Shown here: positions 1-14,200 of the stretch, piece after piece
How the letters are laid out: each line of letters starts with the position of its first letter
Position numbering within the stretch: the first letter of the stretch is position 1
From: Chaetorhynchus papuensis
Lineage: Eukaryota; Chordata; Aves; Passeriformes; Rhipiduridae
Assembly (NCBI GenBank): GCA_013396525.1
Contig: VWYX01000408.1
Span: 172,983-236,982, forward strand
Direction of reading: 5' to 3'
Length of the DNA: 64,000 bases
Program-made: the position numbers and the translations under genes
Notes under the pieces: model-generated
Seen by the model: only the letters and a program-made list of their open reading frames with translations
Told to the model about the DNA's origin: nothing
The model's database searches: none

Positions 1-3000
1 TCTGAATAGTTTAACTTTGAGGCATATTTTTGTTTCTGTTTCTTTCCTTAATATCCCAGTGCAACTCTTGAGTCATTGGAGTAATACTGACAGCAGGGGG
101 CACTAAAATAAGCGCTGAGGAAAGAGGTGAGCTTTGCCCAAGTTTTCATGCTGGTAACATCCCGTACTTGCCAGAGCAAACACACATCAGCCTTCTGGGA
201 GCACTGCCTTTACACAAGTGCGTTCCACTCGAGTTGTCAAACTTGGGTTTGCTTCCTTCCTTTTGGCACTTGTACGTAGCTTTTATTGTTTTCTTTTTAT
301 TATTACCTGTGGTGCTCTCTAAACATCCTTCTAGCACCTCTCCTAATGTCATTTCAGAAGCTTTGTTCATCACAGGGAGTTTTTCCTGACTGCAAGTATG
401 GGTAGTTGTGAAAGGTTGTTCTGGATGAAGCAGAGAGGGAAGATGCTGAGTGTTTGGGGCTTTTTATTTTTAATGACTGAAAAGAGACAAAGGGCAGTTT
501 TCAGGCTCCCTGGAGTGGCTAGTCACTCCAAGGTATGTGAAGAAGGGGAGGCTTAGGCCAGGTATCAGGGAAAGGTTCTTCCCCCAGAGGGTGCTGGGCA
601 CTGCCCAGGCTCCCCAGGGAATGGGCACAGCCCCGAGGCTGCCAGAGCTCCAGGAGCGTTTGGACAGCGCTGCCAGGGATGCACAGGGTGGGGTTGTTGG
701 GGTGTCTGTGCAGGGCCGGGAGTTGGACTCAGTGATCCTTTTGAGTCCCTTCCAACTCAGTCCATTCTGTGATTCTGTGAAGAATATCACAAAAGAAAGT
801 TGCTTCTTGCAAGAACTGGGCAGACTCAGTTGTTCGTGGCTAAGCCTCCTATTAGCTAAAATAAAAGTTACTTAGCTAATTTTAATTCTTTGACCTCAAA
901 GCATAATATAGAGTTTTCTATAATCAAAATATTTGTTAATTCACCTGTAACCCATGTGTATTTATCTTTTCTATTATGCAGACACTATGCATGTGCAGTA
1001 TACATATTGCATTGAAACTATATCCACATATTTATCGTCATATTATACAGTTTTATTTGTAGAAAATGTACTGATCACTTTCTTGCAGGAATGAGTGGGT
1101 GTATAATGTAAAAGGACTTTCTGTGAGTACTGAGTGGCTGTCATTTATTTCAGGAAAATATTGGAAGATTTTCAATAAGTCAGCAAAAATTTAGGTGATC
1201 TTGAAAAAGGTATACGAGAAAAGATGATCAAAGTTTGCTGTGTCTGTTTTCCAAACTCTTTTTTTGAGTTTTCAGTATTTTATCGAGTTTTACAGTACTA
1301 GTATCAACCTAGAGCCAAAATTCATTTGTCCAGGTGGGGGCAGTGTTGCATTTAAAAAGTAGAAACTGACCCTCTTTTGCCATGGGGTAAGAGAAGTCCT
1401 CCTTTTTCCAGCCCAAGTCCTTCAGTGTCTGCTATTAAAACCATCTATCCTACGGTACAAAATATTGTATTTATTACTTCTTGAAAGCACTGCTTTTAAG
1501 ATCTCAGGATGTTAATGTGTCAGATGTAAATGCTGAACTATTTTATGTGGGTGAGACTAGTATTTTCATTTGGCCTTGTGCACTTTTATGCATTTTGAAG
1601 TTCAGTACTGTAATAATATGCAGAAATTATGGTTAGCTTTAACTTTTCAGTCTGCAGTTTTGAAACAGCTTGTTGGTAGTAATGGTTTTGTTTCTAATAA
1701 TAATACAAAGTACATTGCTGCTACTTACTGGTTGATTGCAAAATTAACTGGCTATCCATTTCTGAAATAATTCCTTTGGCTTGATTCCTCTGGTTTGATT
1801 AATATTTACTGTTTTCATCAAGGGTAGGCATTTTTCATTTCGTTGTACCTCTGGACTATATTAAATTTATGCTAATTCAGAAAAATTGAATTTGATTAAA
1901 AATAGAGAAATTTATTTGCTAGAATTAACAATAATTTTACTGTAATTGAATGTGTTCTGTTAGTACTGGTTAATTCAGGCTGTGAGGTCGCTTACTGTCA
2001 GAAATGTATAAGCCTTTTAACCAAAGCCCAGATCACTAGGTATTAGTAGCATGTTTGCTGTAACAAATTTAAGCTTTCCTATAAGTGCTGTATTATGATC
2101 TGCCTTGTAATTTTTGCTGTCTGTAATGTATGTGAAATGTCTTTTTAATTGTCAACTGTGAGTTTTATCTGTCATAGTTTTAGCTTGGCATTCGCAGCAT
2201 ATTCTGAAAAAACCTGGCTGCTGTTGGATTTGTAATCTACTTTTTATGGTGGTCTTTAATACAGATACACATGAAGTATGATAGAAGTACTCTTGATGAA
2301 TGTTGCCTGTGTTGAATAGAATTCAGTAGCAAAATCTTTCTCATTGGTGTGGGTAACTCAATTGTGTAGGTCAAAATACAATTTTAGTGGGAGTCTGCCT
2401 GGCTTTTAAACCACTGTATGGCTTAGAGGGAAGGTACGGTTAGTCCCCAGCACAACTTCTGTGTGTTCCCCCTGAAGCAGATGTAATTCCAGTCCTTGTG
2501 TTCAGGTCAGTGTTAGGTCTTCTCTTGTGTCTGTCCAGATAATCTCTTGTTACCCCACGGTAGAGGCACAGTCTGGGAGAGCCTCAGGAGGAATCCTGCT
2601 GGTGTGGTGCTGCTCCACAGCTGGCCTGAGCCTGTTGAGGTGTTCAGGGCAGGACTATTTCTAGTTGCAGTTGCACAATGCTGTGCTGTACTTCCACTTC
2701 AGGTGCTGCCATGAAGAGTGGGTGTTTCTTTCAAATAGGAAAGAAGTGTTCTTACAGGCAAAATAACATGCTCAGCTGGGGAATGGACAGCCTCCTTTTT
2801 GGAAATACTACTTGTTACCTTCACTACTGTTCACTTGGCTTGAACATTTGGACATGTCCATGGAAAGGATAGCAACTGTCTTCTCAGGGGATTTTCATTC
2901 AGTTGTCAGCTTCTGTAGAGTATTCTAAAACTTCTGTTTGTTGTGTTCCATTTGAGAACTGGTAATTTGGAGGTTGCTTGAGCAATCACCAAAAATACTA

Positions 3001-6000
3001 TAGACTGTCTAAAAAACTAAGTGAACCTGTGCCATTGGACACTGGCCCAGTTTTCCTCATGGAAAGACATTGGAAATGTTAGCCTTTTACTTTCATGGAC
3101 ACGTGTGTATGAGCATGCACGTACACACGTAAGAAAACTTGACAATATTTACAGTAAAATCATTAAGTAAGGTCTGACCCTTCACCTCTTCAGGTGATCT
3201 CCGATGGTTGTTTGTCAAGGCTGGGCAACAAAGGTCAGAGTGTCCAGAAACAACTGCTGAAAGCTAAGGCTTGTAGTTCTGAATGTCAGCACCCAAGAAT
3301 CGTGGCCTGTATTGGAAGTATCAAACTTTCACGATTCAGTACCTTCCTTTTCTCAGTAGACGTCTAGAAAGGGACTGGTTTAGTCAACTGCAAAAGTTTA
3401 ATAACTTGCAAATGTAGCTGTATTGTACTTACCCTGTGCCGGTGAGACACATTCTGGTGAGGAGCCAGTGAGGTTTGCTGTCGTCGTGTTGATTGGGAAG
3501 CACTCAGCTGCCAATACAGGTTTCTCCCTGCGTGCACCCCTCTCTTCCCTGCAGCTCTGACTTCCTTGCTCCTTGTTTGAGCAAGTCAGCTGCAGCCATG
3601 AATGCCCCAGATACTGCCTTTCCAATGGGGAGGCTCCTAAGGGATGGAAACTAGCCAAAACTTGGGGTTTGCTGCCCTCTCTGCTGACTTTTCAGCAAAC
3701 TGTCTCTGCTAAAGAGAGTACTCCACTAAAGAGAGGACTACTAAAGAAAGTAAGTTGAGAGACTTACTAAGTATGTTTTTTAAAAATGGATAACAATTAG
3801 GGTAGTAAAGACAGAAAAAAGAAATCAGAAAAAAAACAAGTCAGATAGGTAACCCTTTTGTCAGAACTTCCCCTGAGCCTGCTCCTGGTTTCTGGCACAC
3901 TGTCAGCAGGGATCTGGCTGAGGTATTCAGCTGCCTTCTGCATCTTGTGGAACCCTCACTGCTGCCACCTTCTTCCCCCAACCCAGCTGTACTGGCACAG
4001 TGTTCCCAGTACTTGTTATTTGTGTGCAGCACCTCTGTATCAGAAACATCCCTCTGCTTTAGCTGAAACAGTGAGAATGGCACTTGGGGGCGAATTTATC
4101 TGTGAACAAGCCAATCAGAAGATTTGGCTCTGTGCTCTGGGCAAACTTAACATTTTTAAGAAGGCATTAATGCAAACTGCATGGGGGTGGAAGAGGGCTT
4201 ATATTTGATCATGGAAATTGATTTATTTAGTGCAGAAGCTTAAGGATCTTGTCATAGATTTCTTCAAGAGATAAGTGCTGTAAGCAAGGGGCTCCTTCTT
4301 AACCTGTGTATGAAAATAGCAGTCTTACTAGTGGGTGTTTACTGAACCAGCTCTTACGTGCAGCTCATTTGGTGGATTCAGTGAGATTTAGATTTCATAT
4401 CCTGTGGGAGGAATGGATCTGAAGGTCTGCTTGGCACAAATCGTTGTAAGAGAGGACACTCCCACACACTGTTGTTGGTTTTCTCTCAGCAGCAGGGCTG
4501 GAGCAGCAGAGCAGGGGCACAGCTCCTTGCCAGGGGTACAGCACCCACCACCACACAGCTGCTCTGACTCTGTGAGCCAGTATTCTGTGTCTGTGACAGT
4601 GAGGGGAAACCCTGAGCAGTACAGGCACCAACACCTAGTGAAGCTTTTGTGCTTGTGCTTTCTTTTCTTTTTTATTTTTTAATCCTGCCAGCTCAAAGTT
4701 TGGTGTATTCTTGCTACAGCCACTGAAGTCTATATAGTTGGAATTGTAGAGGTACAGGTGGGCAATCCTTCCTCCTTCAGAATTCAGTGTAGACAGAGAT
4801 ACATATTTTTATCACCCTCTTTCTGTCTGAGCAAAGCTTAGTGCAGATCTTGTCATCTTCTGTGAGAAAAGTTTGAGACAAGCCTCCCAGTATCTTTGAG
4901 ATAGTTTGGGAAAGCCTGGAGTGAGACAGTGGTACAAGAGGAGCGATGATAGAAAAGCCATGGAGAAGGTAGACAAGATGAAAAGACACAGCTGAGGAGG
5001 AACAAAAAATGTGGGACCACATGGATACCTAACTTGCAGCTGGATGGAGAGTGGTCATGTAGCTGTTTGGTGTCTCTGTACCTGCATTTACCTCTGTGGC
5101 AACAGCCTCTTCTTTTGAACAGGAGGTTTAAACAAAAACTTGGTTTTTTGTGAATACCCAGAATCAAATTTCTTACACAAAAGGTATTCTCCAACACCTT
5201 TTTGAGGTTATTCTTGAGCCACGGATGCTGATGACGAAAAGCTGGCTTTAAACCAGTGAGCCAGGCCTGGCTTCAAGACAGAGCCAGTACAAGCTCCTTA
5301 TGTGCCATATCAGATGGAAGCTGGTCACAGCAAGGCTTCACTTAAAAAAACCTCTTCCGGAGCATGGTAGGACTATACACTATACTGTCCCAATTCTCTC
5401 TTGGGGTTTGTGATGTTATCTTACCTGGTGTTGCTTTTTTAATTGGTAACTCTTGGCTAGTCAAGATGCAAGTGTATGAAAAAGTATGTGTCACTTAACT
5501 CTCCGTTTTCTTCCTTGTGATATCATTTACAGTAATTCATTCTTGTGGTCTGCTATTTAACCACCCTATTTCCAAATCACTTGGCCTGTTTCCAAAACCT
5601 ATCGCATAGAAATGCTGATACCTAGTTCCCTTAAGCCTGAAATTGCCTTAGAAGTGTTTAACCAAAAAAATGGTTGGATTTTGTAAGTGTGTGAATACTT
5701 AAGGATTTAATTGCTGCATGAAGTGTAAAGCACAGAGCAGAGTATGCTGAGATCACACAGCATAAATCTCCAGCTGGGGATTACTTGCTTTTATTGCAGT
5801 AAGAGGAGGAGAAGGCTGTATGTACCTTTATTCCTGCTGTCCTAAGACTGGTTGGCACCAGCTCATCTGTGTGGCTGCTCATTGGTGTGTTGGTTAATAA
5901 TGGCTCAAACTCCTAAAACCTCTGTAAATATTGCTGAGTAAAGTGCTTCAGTATTTATACCTGTTTAACCTGAGGTGTGAGGAGGGCATGGTAAGATAGG

Positions 6001-9000
6001 CCAGTATCAGTTTTCTAATGGCTAGGCTTGCAAACTCACCCAGGGGAAGGGAAGATTTTGTCCTGAGAACAGACTGAGGAGGACGTGGGTTGCAGGCAGG
6101 TGATGCTCAGTACGACACTGTCGGGGTGCATTGCACAAGGACATCCACCTGGGTTTCACCCCAGTCATTGCTCTGCCACATTAACAACTGCAGAAGAGTA
6201 ATTATTTTATAACTATTGTGAGGAGATCCAGTTCTGAGTGTACAGATCAAGCAGATCTGTAGAGCAGGAAGGTGACAGCTTTATGTGTTAGCTCATGGGA
6301 GTAGCTGTAGGCTTCCCGAAAAATGCCTGCGAGAGCTTGTCTTTGGGTTGGGTTGGTGGTTGGATCATAACAATTCATACACCATGGCTCAGATATCCCA
6401 AATAAAGTATTGCTTCCCATTGTGATACTGGCCATAATTTGCTTCATTGCCTGGCAGTTTCAAATTATTTGACAATAAAAGTGTCAGCAAGCCTATAAAA
6501 GTAAAACACATGCTTAAGGAAGATGATGCTTTATTTTTAAAAAATGGTATACAGTGACTTTATGAAGAAAAGAACTGTGACTCTTTATAGCCCACAGTGT
6601 TCAAATTTAAAGTGTTATGCAAAGTGTTTCATGATGCTTCACAGTCAAAGGTTAAGAAAGCTAAAATCAATATCAAAATGCATATTATTTTTCTTGGCTT
6701 GAAAGCAAAAAATGTAACTATAAATCTGCATTTTGTGGTGCCAATATTCTGTGAAAGTAACACAGCCGTGTCTTACTCATCTGTTTTGTTTCAGAGGGAC
6801 AGGAGGGGAAAGGAGCTTTTGTGCATTATGTTGTGTTTCAGTTCCAGTATTGACTTACAAGCCTGTATTCACTTTAAAATTGACAGGACTTGAAATATTT
6901 CCTCCAAACTTCCCTCCTGGGTTCCTGCATGGGGAGCAGAGCCCCAGTTGGGTCGTACATGGAAGAACTGCTGCAGGGACCTGCTGAGAAGGGCTGAGGA
7001 GCTGCTGTGAGGAAGGGCATGTCCAGCCAAGCCTTTCTACAAGGCTGTGGCATGTCACGCACGTTTCTCCTTCTTTTTGACTATGATACTGGTTTATGTG
7101 CAAAATGATTTAAACTTGTGGGTTTAGATTTTTCCTGTGAAATGAATTAAATGCTCTTAGTTATTTTTGAAGGTGACTTATAAATCAGGCAGAAGGCACC
7201 TTGTTTTTTGACCCTGTTGGCTAATGTTGGATTACTGGTGCACAAGCAAGGCATTCTGTCAGTAGAGCAACTGACAGGTTATCTGATTTTTCTTACACTT
7301 TGCATTGTTCAGTTTTAGTTAGTAATGTTTGCAATATTTTGCAATATGTTTTGTAGGAAAGATTATGTATACACACAGAACTGAAGCCTCCATTGGGAGA
7401 TCTATGCCCATACTCCCAAGAAGTTTGAACTATTTTTGCTATGCATCTTTTTTTATCATATAGGTTCCTAGTCGTTCTAGAAAATAAGTTGAAACAGTAG
7501 CATGGAATTTTTTGGGAGTGCTCAGGTTTTTGACTGTTAAATCTGCTTTATGCATCATGCACTTACCACCCTATTTGTTGCTTTTGCTCACAACAAAATG
7601 ATGCGAAGCAAGATTAGCTTCTCTCTCAGAAGGTTTTGAAAGAGATTGAGCTGACGTCCTCAGCTTCAAGCTAAATCAGTGAAAAGTTTGACATAAAACT
7701 AAATGTCTCTCTTTGGTCAGCAACACTCCTCCTCTGTTCACCATCCCTTTCAAATGCCTCAGAAACCTGACAGCCTCAGACACATCATCTCATTGAAATC
7801 AGCAATTCACAATTGTGTTCCTGCTGAAAAAGGAGTAGTGAAAGGGTTTTTTAGAATGAATTTTTTCATCATTCAGCAGAAAACTGAATTCACAGTTAAG
7901 TTTTGTTATGTAAAATGTAATGTACCTGTAATATATATGTAATGATGACATAGTCAGTCTGCTAGATGTGTAGCACTTAATTTATCTAAGAGGGAAATAT
8001 AATAGAGTTTGGAGAATGTTTATGATATTACTGCGTATGTTGATCTGTTTTAAACAGCTCTTAAGAGGTAAGCCATAGATTAAGATGCCTATAAGGCCTA
8101 TTATCATATATGCATTTAATTTGTTTATATTGCTGCTACATTTGATAACAGTCCAAATAACATTACGTGGTTGTTTCTGTATGTGACCCTTTTAAAACTA
8201 CACTATCAGACAGGTAATTTTTTACATACAATTGAGATCAAACTAGAATGCACTAATAGTATCTTTTGCACGAGCGATTTGCCATCTAATTTCAGAGTAA
8301 AATAAATGTATTTTTTCTAAGGCATCTTCTTTTAGAATTTTTTTTCTGGTTAGTCAAAAGGAGAAGATAGTAGCTGTCACATATTTTATTTTATATAAAT
8401 GTGCTTCACCACTTATTTTGCCTGGAAAGCAAATATACGAAACTGGGATCTTCTCAGGCTCCCATTATTTTCTCAGTATAACTTCAATATTTGGGCTGTT
8501 TCCATGTCTTGGGCAACATTTTAGCTAATGGATATGTTCCCAACTGAAGTTAAATGGAAGAGAATTCCCAGTAAGAGCCAAAATATCTCCCAGATGTCCC
8601 ATTTGGTTTGGATGCTTTCTCACTGAAGCATACAGGCTGGATGGTGTGTTGAGATCTGTGGTGGAATTTGAAAGATCATCTTCCCTCATGTCTCCTCTTG
8701 TCTGGAAGCCAAGAGACCCGAACAAATGCTGCTTCCTAGCTTGTGAGCCTTCTTTTGGTGTTCCATCAGCTTTGTGATGTTCTTTTTCCATTCCTCAGTT
8801 CTCCAGTAACTCAAAAGCTATTTAACAGCCACTGAGTGATGAATGGGTTGGAGAAAATGCTGATAATTGTAAGGTTAAAGACATAGCTAAAATTCTGCCT
8901 GTGTTAAGTTCAGAATAGCTACTTTGCAGGTAAAATATACAGTAAAATATACAAAGCATAGCAGCTTGCAATAGACATGTACAGGGAGTTCACAGCTTTA

Positions 9001-11097
9001 CTGTCACCATGCCGAATGGGCATTTCACTTGTAAATGCAACAGAGGTAGGCCACAGAACTGCTGCAGATCCCACAAAGCATCTTGAAACTTGATGTGTGA
9101 TTTGAAAGGGTCAGTCTGGAATGGGTTCAGAGTTTTAGAACTGATCTGTTTCTTCTTGGTACATTACTGCATGTAGCAGCTTCTTCCATGATTCTCAGCT
9201 GCTGCAACGACTTTTCTGTGTCTGTAGATTTTTTTATGTGTATCTTTAGTTATTTTTAGAAGTGAGTCTCACCATAAAACCAAAATTTAGGCAGTGTTGA
9301 TGGGGTTTCTGATTTTGAGGTTTGGCCAGGCTGGTTTACAGTTTCTGTGTTGGTGTCCAATCATGGTTTTTTCACTCTGTGGATCTGACGTTTGCTGCCT
9401 GTTTTGTATATTTTTTCAACTAGCAACTTTGTGGATTAACATTCCGTATTTCATATTTAAGTGAACGTATGTAGTGTTTGTATTAGCTCGCTGTGTACAC
9501 AGGTAACTTGCAGTTCTCTCTGTAGGAGTTTGCTCCTGTAGCTTTAAGCCTCAGGCAGCTCTGCAGCTGCAACCACTGGGGTTGTTCCTGATGTTCTGGT
9601 CCTGCAAGTCTCTCTGCAGCTGAACCTTGCCCAGTTTGGGGAGGCTGGCAAAGACTTCAGGCAGGGCTTGCATTCAGTGCAGAGATCTGTTCATGGAGGA
9701 AATTGTAGAGTGGATTTTAAAAGTTCTTGGAGCAAGTCTTCATGAGTATGTCTGTGTGTGCAATGCAGCAAGAAGAGTTCTAGCCCTGCTGAAATATTCT
9801 TTAGTTTTATCATGATTGCCTTTGTTTACTCACTGTCCATTGCTTTCAGTAGCAGTTATGTTGGAAAAGGTGATCAGCTACAGCTGAGTGTGATAGCACT
9901 TTTTGTGGTAGCTTATATTTATCCTTATCTAGTCACTTAAGCTGTTTGGGGACAGAGCTACACTGCACAGTTTTCTTAATTACTGCTGTAATTAGGACTC
10001 AGTGGCAGAGAGGGTGCCCCAGTGGAGTGCCCTGCCTCCTGCTTGTGCTGTCTGACTGACCCTGCTGTGAAAAAGCAGCAGGAGGAGGAAAACTCCAAGG
10101 TTTTCAAACACAGTGAAGGAAAATTATAATTCTTACGTTGATTAGCCTCTCATATAGTTGTTTGGGGGGGTTGGAAGAAGACTTAAACTCACAGATTTCA
10201 ATTCTGACTCATTGCCATAGAAATGAGGAAGTCGCACAAATACTGTGTCAAGATCAAAGTCTTATATGTAAAATGTGCCTTCTTGTAATCAATATATGAT
10301 GAACCAAGGGGGTTATTTGCTCAAGTGTTGTCTGGTCCAAATGGTTATTTGGTTATTTACTGATTTCTGAGCCTGCCAAAAGCTGTGCAATGCCTTATCA
10401 AGCAGGCATGAAAAGCATAGTACTGCAAATGTCTAACATGGTCCTCAAAAGGGTGTAGAGTCCCACGTGCTATTCTTGTAGATTGATTTCTGGCAGCTGA
10501 GCAATCAGTGACGAGTCGTTTACTCATGTATAGAATAAATACGCTTGTCAAGGGGTAAGCCAGTTTTTTTGTCCCCATAAAAGAAAACATTTAATAATTT
10601 CTTTCTTTTGCCTCTGATACAGTAAGCTGTACTGTGTGTGTACTTCTATGGTTGGATCTTTCCATAATCCTTTTTCCATTAACATTCTGTTTTGGATGTT
10701 GGGTGTTGTACGTGGTGCTAGCATTTCTCAGGAAAGAAGAAAAGGACATGTTTTTTCTTCTGAGAAGTCCTAGAAACTGGAACTGAGGAGCTTGAAGTAG
10801 ACTCTTCATGTACTTTTTATCTTTCTTCCTTCTTGTGTTCTCTGAGCATGTTCATCCTGGACCGGCACGGTCCGGAAGGGTGTCCATTTAAGCCATATGG
10901 AATGCAAATACCCTTCTGCCAGGAGATTCCAAGGGACTGTCATCCTGTTTTATTTAGAACAGTGTTCCAGTAGTGATTATATGGCAAGCTACCAAAATGT
11001 AGATGATTTTAAGTGCAGAGCAAGAGAAAGGTCCACTGTGTTCTACTGTTTCTTTGGAACTAAATTTTCATTTCTTTCCCCTGTGTTTCCTTTTCAG
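1..11097 (+). other. PEPD: PEPD intron, 3' part (upstream of coding exon 12)
   Basis: AT-rich intronic DNA. I looked for the preceding PEPD exon (the part containing the conserved HYGHAG segment and His255 in human numbering) and did not find it, so the window appears to open inside an intron. The only repeat I can name here is a CR1 fragment at about 543-780. The intron ends in a pyrimidine-rich tract and TTTTCAG at 11091-11097. Short open frames in this stretch have no recognisable domain, and I see no RNA gene. Confidence 0.7.
543..780 (+). mobile_element. CR1 LINE 3'-end fragment
   Basis: The sequence matches the typical avian CR1 3' region. It has a GGTTCTTCCCCCAGAGGGTG-type segment near 574, then GCTCCCCAGGGAATGG, then GTTGGACTCAGTGATCC near 722. 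It ends in two copies of the 8-mer ATTCTGTG, which is the CR1 terminal repeat. It is 5'-truncated, as most CR1 copies are, and carries no intact frame. The left border is approximate. Confidence 0.85.
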
Positions 11098-11246
11098 CCT
11101 GTTTGATATGGGAGGAGAGTATTACTGCTATGGCTCTGACATCACCTGCACCTTCCCTGCCAATGGAAAGTTCACTGCTGACCAGAGGGCTGTCTATGAG
11201 GCGGTGCTGAAGGCATCGCGGGCAGTGATGAAAGCAGTCAAGCCAG
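11098..11246 (+). CDS. PEPD: PEPD (prolidase) coding exon 12 by human numbering
   Basis: Part of Xaa-Pro dipeptidase (prolidase), a cytosolic homodimeric M24-family metallopeptidase. It hydrolyses dipeptides with C-terminal proline or hydroxyproline, a late step in collagen breakdown and proline recycling. The exon starts after TTTTCAG with the last base of a split codon, then encodes 49 residues beginning LFDMGGEYYC and ending RAVMKAVKP. It stops after one base of a glycine codon at CCAG|GTAAAA. Counted without gaps this is human residues 274-322. It holds two metal ligands, Asp276 (in LFDMGG) and Asp287 (in SDITC), exactly 11 residues apart. Similarity to human PEPD is very high, so identification is secure. 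The exon number is inferred from the 15-exon human gene. Confidence 0.96.
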
Positions 11247-14200
11247 GTAAAAGATCAGTGCCTGTCAGCAGGAATTGAGAGGTTTGGTAGCAGCATTCAG
11301 GCTGTCAGGTCAATTATGTTTGCATTTTAGAAAGTGCTGGAAGGGAACAAAATGATAAAATTAATTTCCATGGTTAAGCAGCTGCTAATATATAGAGGTA
11401 GGATACGCAACATTTTCTGTACACTTTTAAAGACATAACATAGAAACAATTATTAACATGATTAACAAGATACTTTAATTATTTTTCTTAAATTCCTTTC
11501 ATCTAAGGATGACAGTTGTTACTCAGATGTGTCTTTACACTGACAGCCATCTTTTCAGGAAGCTTATGCCAAATGCTGAAGTCAGAGATCAAGTGAACAC
11601 ATGTTGTGCTTCAGTTTGTTTTAAGCATTTTCTGTATTTTATGCATAAGCACAATAGAAATTTTCTGTTGAAAAAGGGGATGGAGTGTGCGTCTTTGGGA
11701 AGGATAATTAGCCTTAAAAAGCTTTCAAAAGCTCTGGCTATTGGGTACTTCACTGTATGCCTTTAAATTGCAGGCAAACTGATTCATCAAATATACATTT
11801 TCATTTGAAACAAGTGTCTGGCTTAATGAAAGCCTTATTTTTCTCCCATTCTGCTTTCAGGCCAGCAAATAAATGTTTTAGAGCTAGCTGCTGCTGAGAT
11901 TTTGAATATGTCACTGGTGAAGGTACTTGAGCATTTCTCAGTATTACTAATGGAACATGTTCAAGAAGAATGTACTCAATGCACAAAGCACACTTATCCT
12001 TTAAATGGGCCGTATTAGTCTTCAGTCGTCAGGCCTTGAGTGCGTGTGCTTTCTGGATTTCCAGTCGGAACAGATGCAATTTTCCTGTTACACAGGCTGG
12101 CAGCAGCACTGTTTATTTAAGCAGCTTGGAAGGGAGAAGTAACACTTGACGTTCATCTGCAAAATGAGACTAGATATTTTGCTATTTTAATAACAATAGG
12201 CATTCTTCATCATCTGCTGTTCCTCCCCTGAAGACTCGTCCCATTCCTGTTCACAGTTTGCGTTGCATTTCAGTGTCACCTTTAATTTCATGTAACATTT
12301 TTGGCAGTATTTCATGCTAATAAGTAGCAGTCTGTCTTCAGAATTTGAGAGCTAATATGATGTTGTGCTCAGGATGGTGGGGAGAATTTTTCAGTTTGCT
12401 GAACACTTTATTTACAGTGTTAGAAAATAGGGATATACTAAGCTGCGTATTTCTGAGAAGTAGTTGCAAAGGGTCTTTTACTAGCTTTGGGAGCTTGAAA
12501 TCCACAGACAGACAAATCATTCTTAATCTCTGGCAGAAAAAGGGACTGAACTTTCTGTTCTTACTGTTGTCTTGCATGTTTGGAAGAATGGTGAAAATGC
12601 ATTTACACTCCTCGTGAGACTAGTAATTATGAATTTTGTATCTATAGAAAATGTTCTGTGGACTGGTTCATTGGTTTCATTCCTTTTGTACTTCAGAGTG
12701 CAATGAAATGCAACCTGGACTCTTGAATTACAGATCCAGTTAGAGTCCTGTACCATGCAGAAATTTTCACCATCTGAAAAGTCTGATTTTTAGGTCCTTT
12801 TTAAGATCTCCTGGAAGACCAGTGTTCTGAAAAACACTGACCTTTATAGCATGGTTAGTGTCACATACTTGTCAGGCTGCTGAGAAACCCCAGAGCCCCT
12901 CAAGGGGCTGATGCAAACTGATGCATTGTCACTGCTGTCCAGAGGGAGACGTTTCAGGGGCAGAGGCTGCAGCCTCCCTAAACAAACCTAATTTGTGGGC
13001 TCCTTGACTAAAGCACTAGGATCTGCTCCTGGGGGAGCCAGGTACTATCACAGAGGGGAGCAGGAAACGATGATGTGAATTCAGCTCGCAGGTGTCTCTT
13101 CTCTCTGTAATACTTTGGGTTTCCAAAAGAAGAGGCAGAGAAGCTTGCAGGATTAGAGACACTAAATTTAAAATCCAGAGCCATCATGTTTCAGTGAGAT
13201 TTTCTGGATTATGGAGCCCATGTTAATTTTGCTGTTATTTTTGTTAGTCTTTATTTCCCAGATTTCCTAGGATCAAAGCCAGCCAAGTGACTGGTCAGGT
13301 GGCAGGAGCCATTCCTGGAGCAGGCTGAGAGTGGGCACAGCACAGTCAGCATGTCGGAAATGGTGCTTGTCTCTAGCTGCAGAATTGGGGCCTTAATTGT
13401 GCCTTGTGGCAAAGGGTCACAGGGGACATCTGGTAGCTGTCATCAGCATGTTAATGATTCCCGGGGTCTTTCTGACTGCAAGATAGGGAGTGAGTACTTT
13501 AGGGGGAGTCACTGACCAAATACTGGGTTACATAACTGTGTTTATGGAGGGGCACAGCTTGCTAGCAACCTTAAACATTCTATATAGGTGTGTGTAATTC
13601 AGAGATTTGCATTTCTTTTTTCAATTCAGCTCTCATATGAACCTAATTAACTTTTGAGTGAAGGTACTTCCTGAGAGATAATAGACCTCCTGATACATTT
13701 TGTTTATATTTCTATATCCAAACAGTTGTTACAATTTTAAAAATACTCCAAAACATTGTATTTCTTTATAGAGAAGCATTCATCTGACTACATTCTGTGC
13801 ATGGTCCAAATGTACAAACAGCTCTAATCATATATATATGGGTCTTCTTACAACTGCAAGAACGGAATTCCTTCTGCAAGGCAAATAATATATTCTGAAA
13901 GTTAAGAAACGCTCTCTGTGAGATTATAGCCTAAGTTCAGTGCAGTTGTCACAACTTCTGGCACAAACAAAATATGTTTAAAATGAAAGGGGGGGAAGAA
14001 TTATTCAGTCTTGCGTAAGCAGCAGTTTTGAAGCCACTGAACATGGAGCACTGATGAAGACAGCGATGCTTGTCAACTGAAGGCAAAGTCAAAAAAGTGC
14101 ACTTGCGTGGCAGTGGGCTAATTGTCTTTCCTTACAAAGTCAGGCTTGTGACTGAAGATGTCAGAGAGGAGTGTTGCATTTCTTCTTAGGAGATATTCTT

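Noticed and set aside
1..11097. An earlier PEPD exon in the first 11 kb
   Set aside because: I searched for the conserved segment preceding LFDMGG (GSGEN, HYGHAG, NDRTI) and found no in-frame match with splice sites.
12909..12927. TGATGCAAACTGATGCATT, paired CARE-like cores in a PEPD intron
   Set aside because: A curious doublet, but it is an isolated intronic match consistent with chance or a short local duplication.
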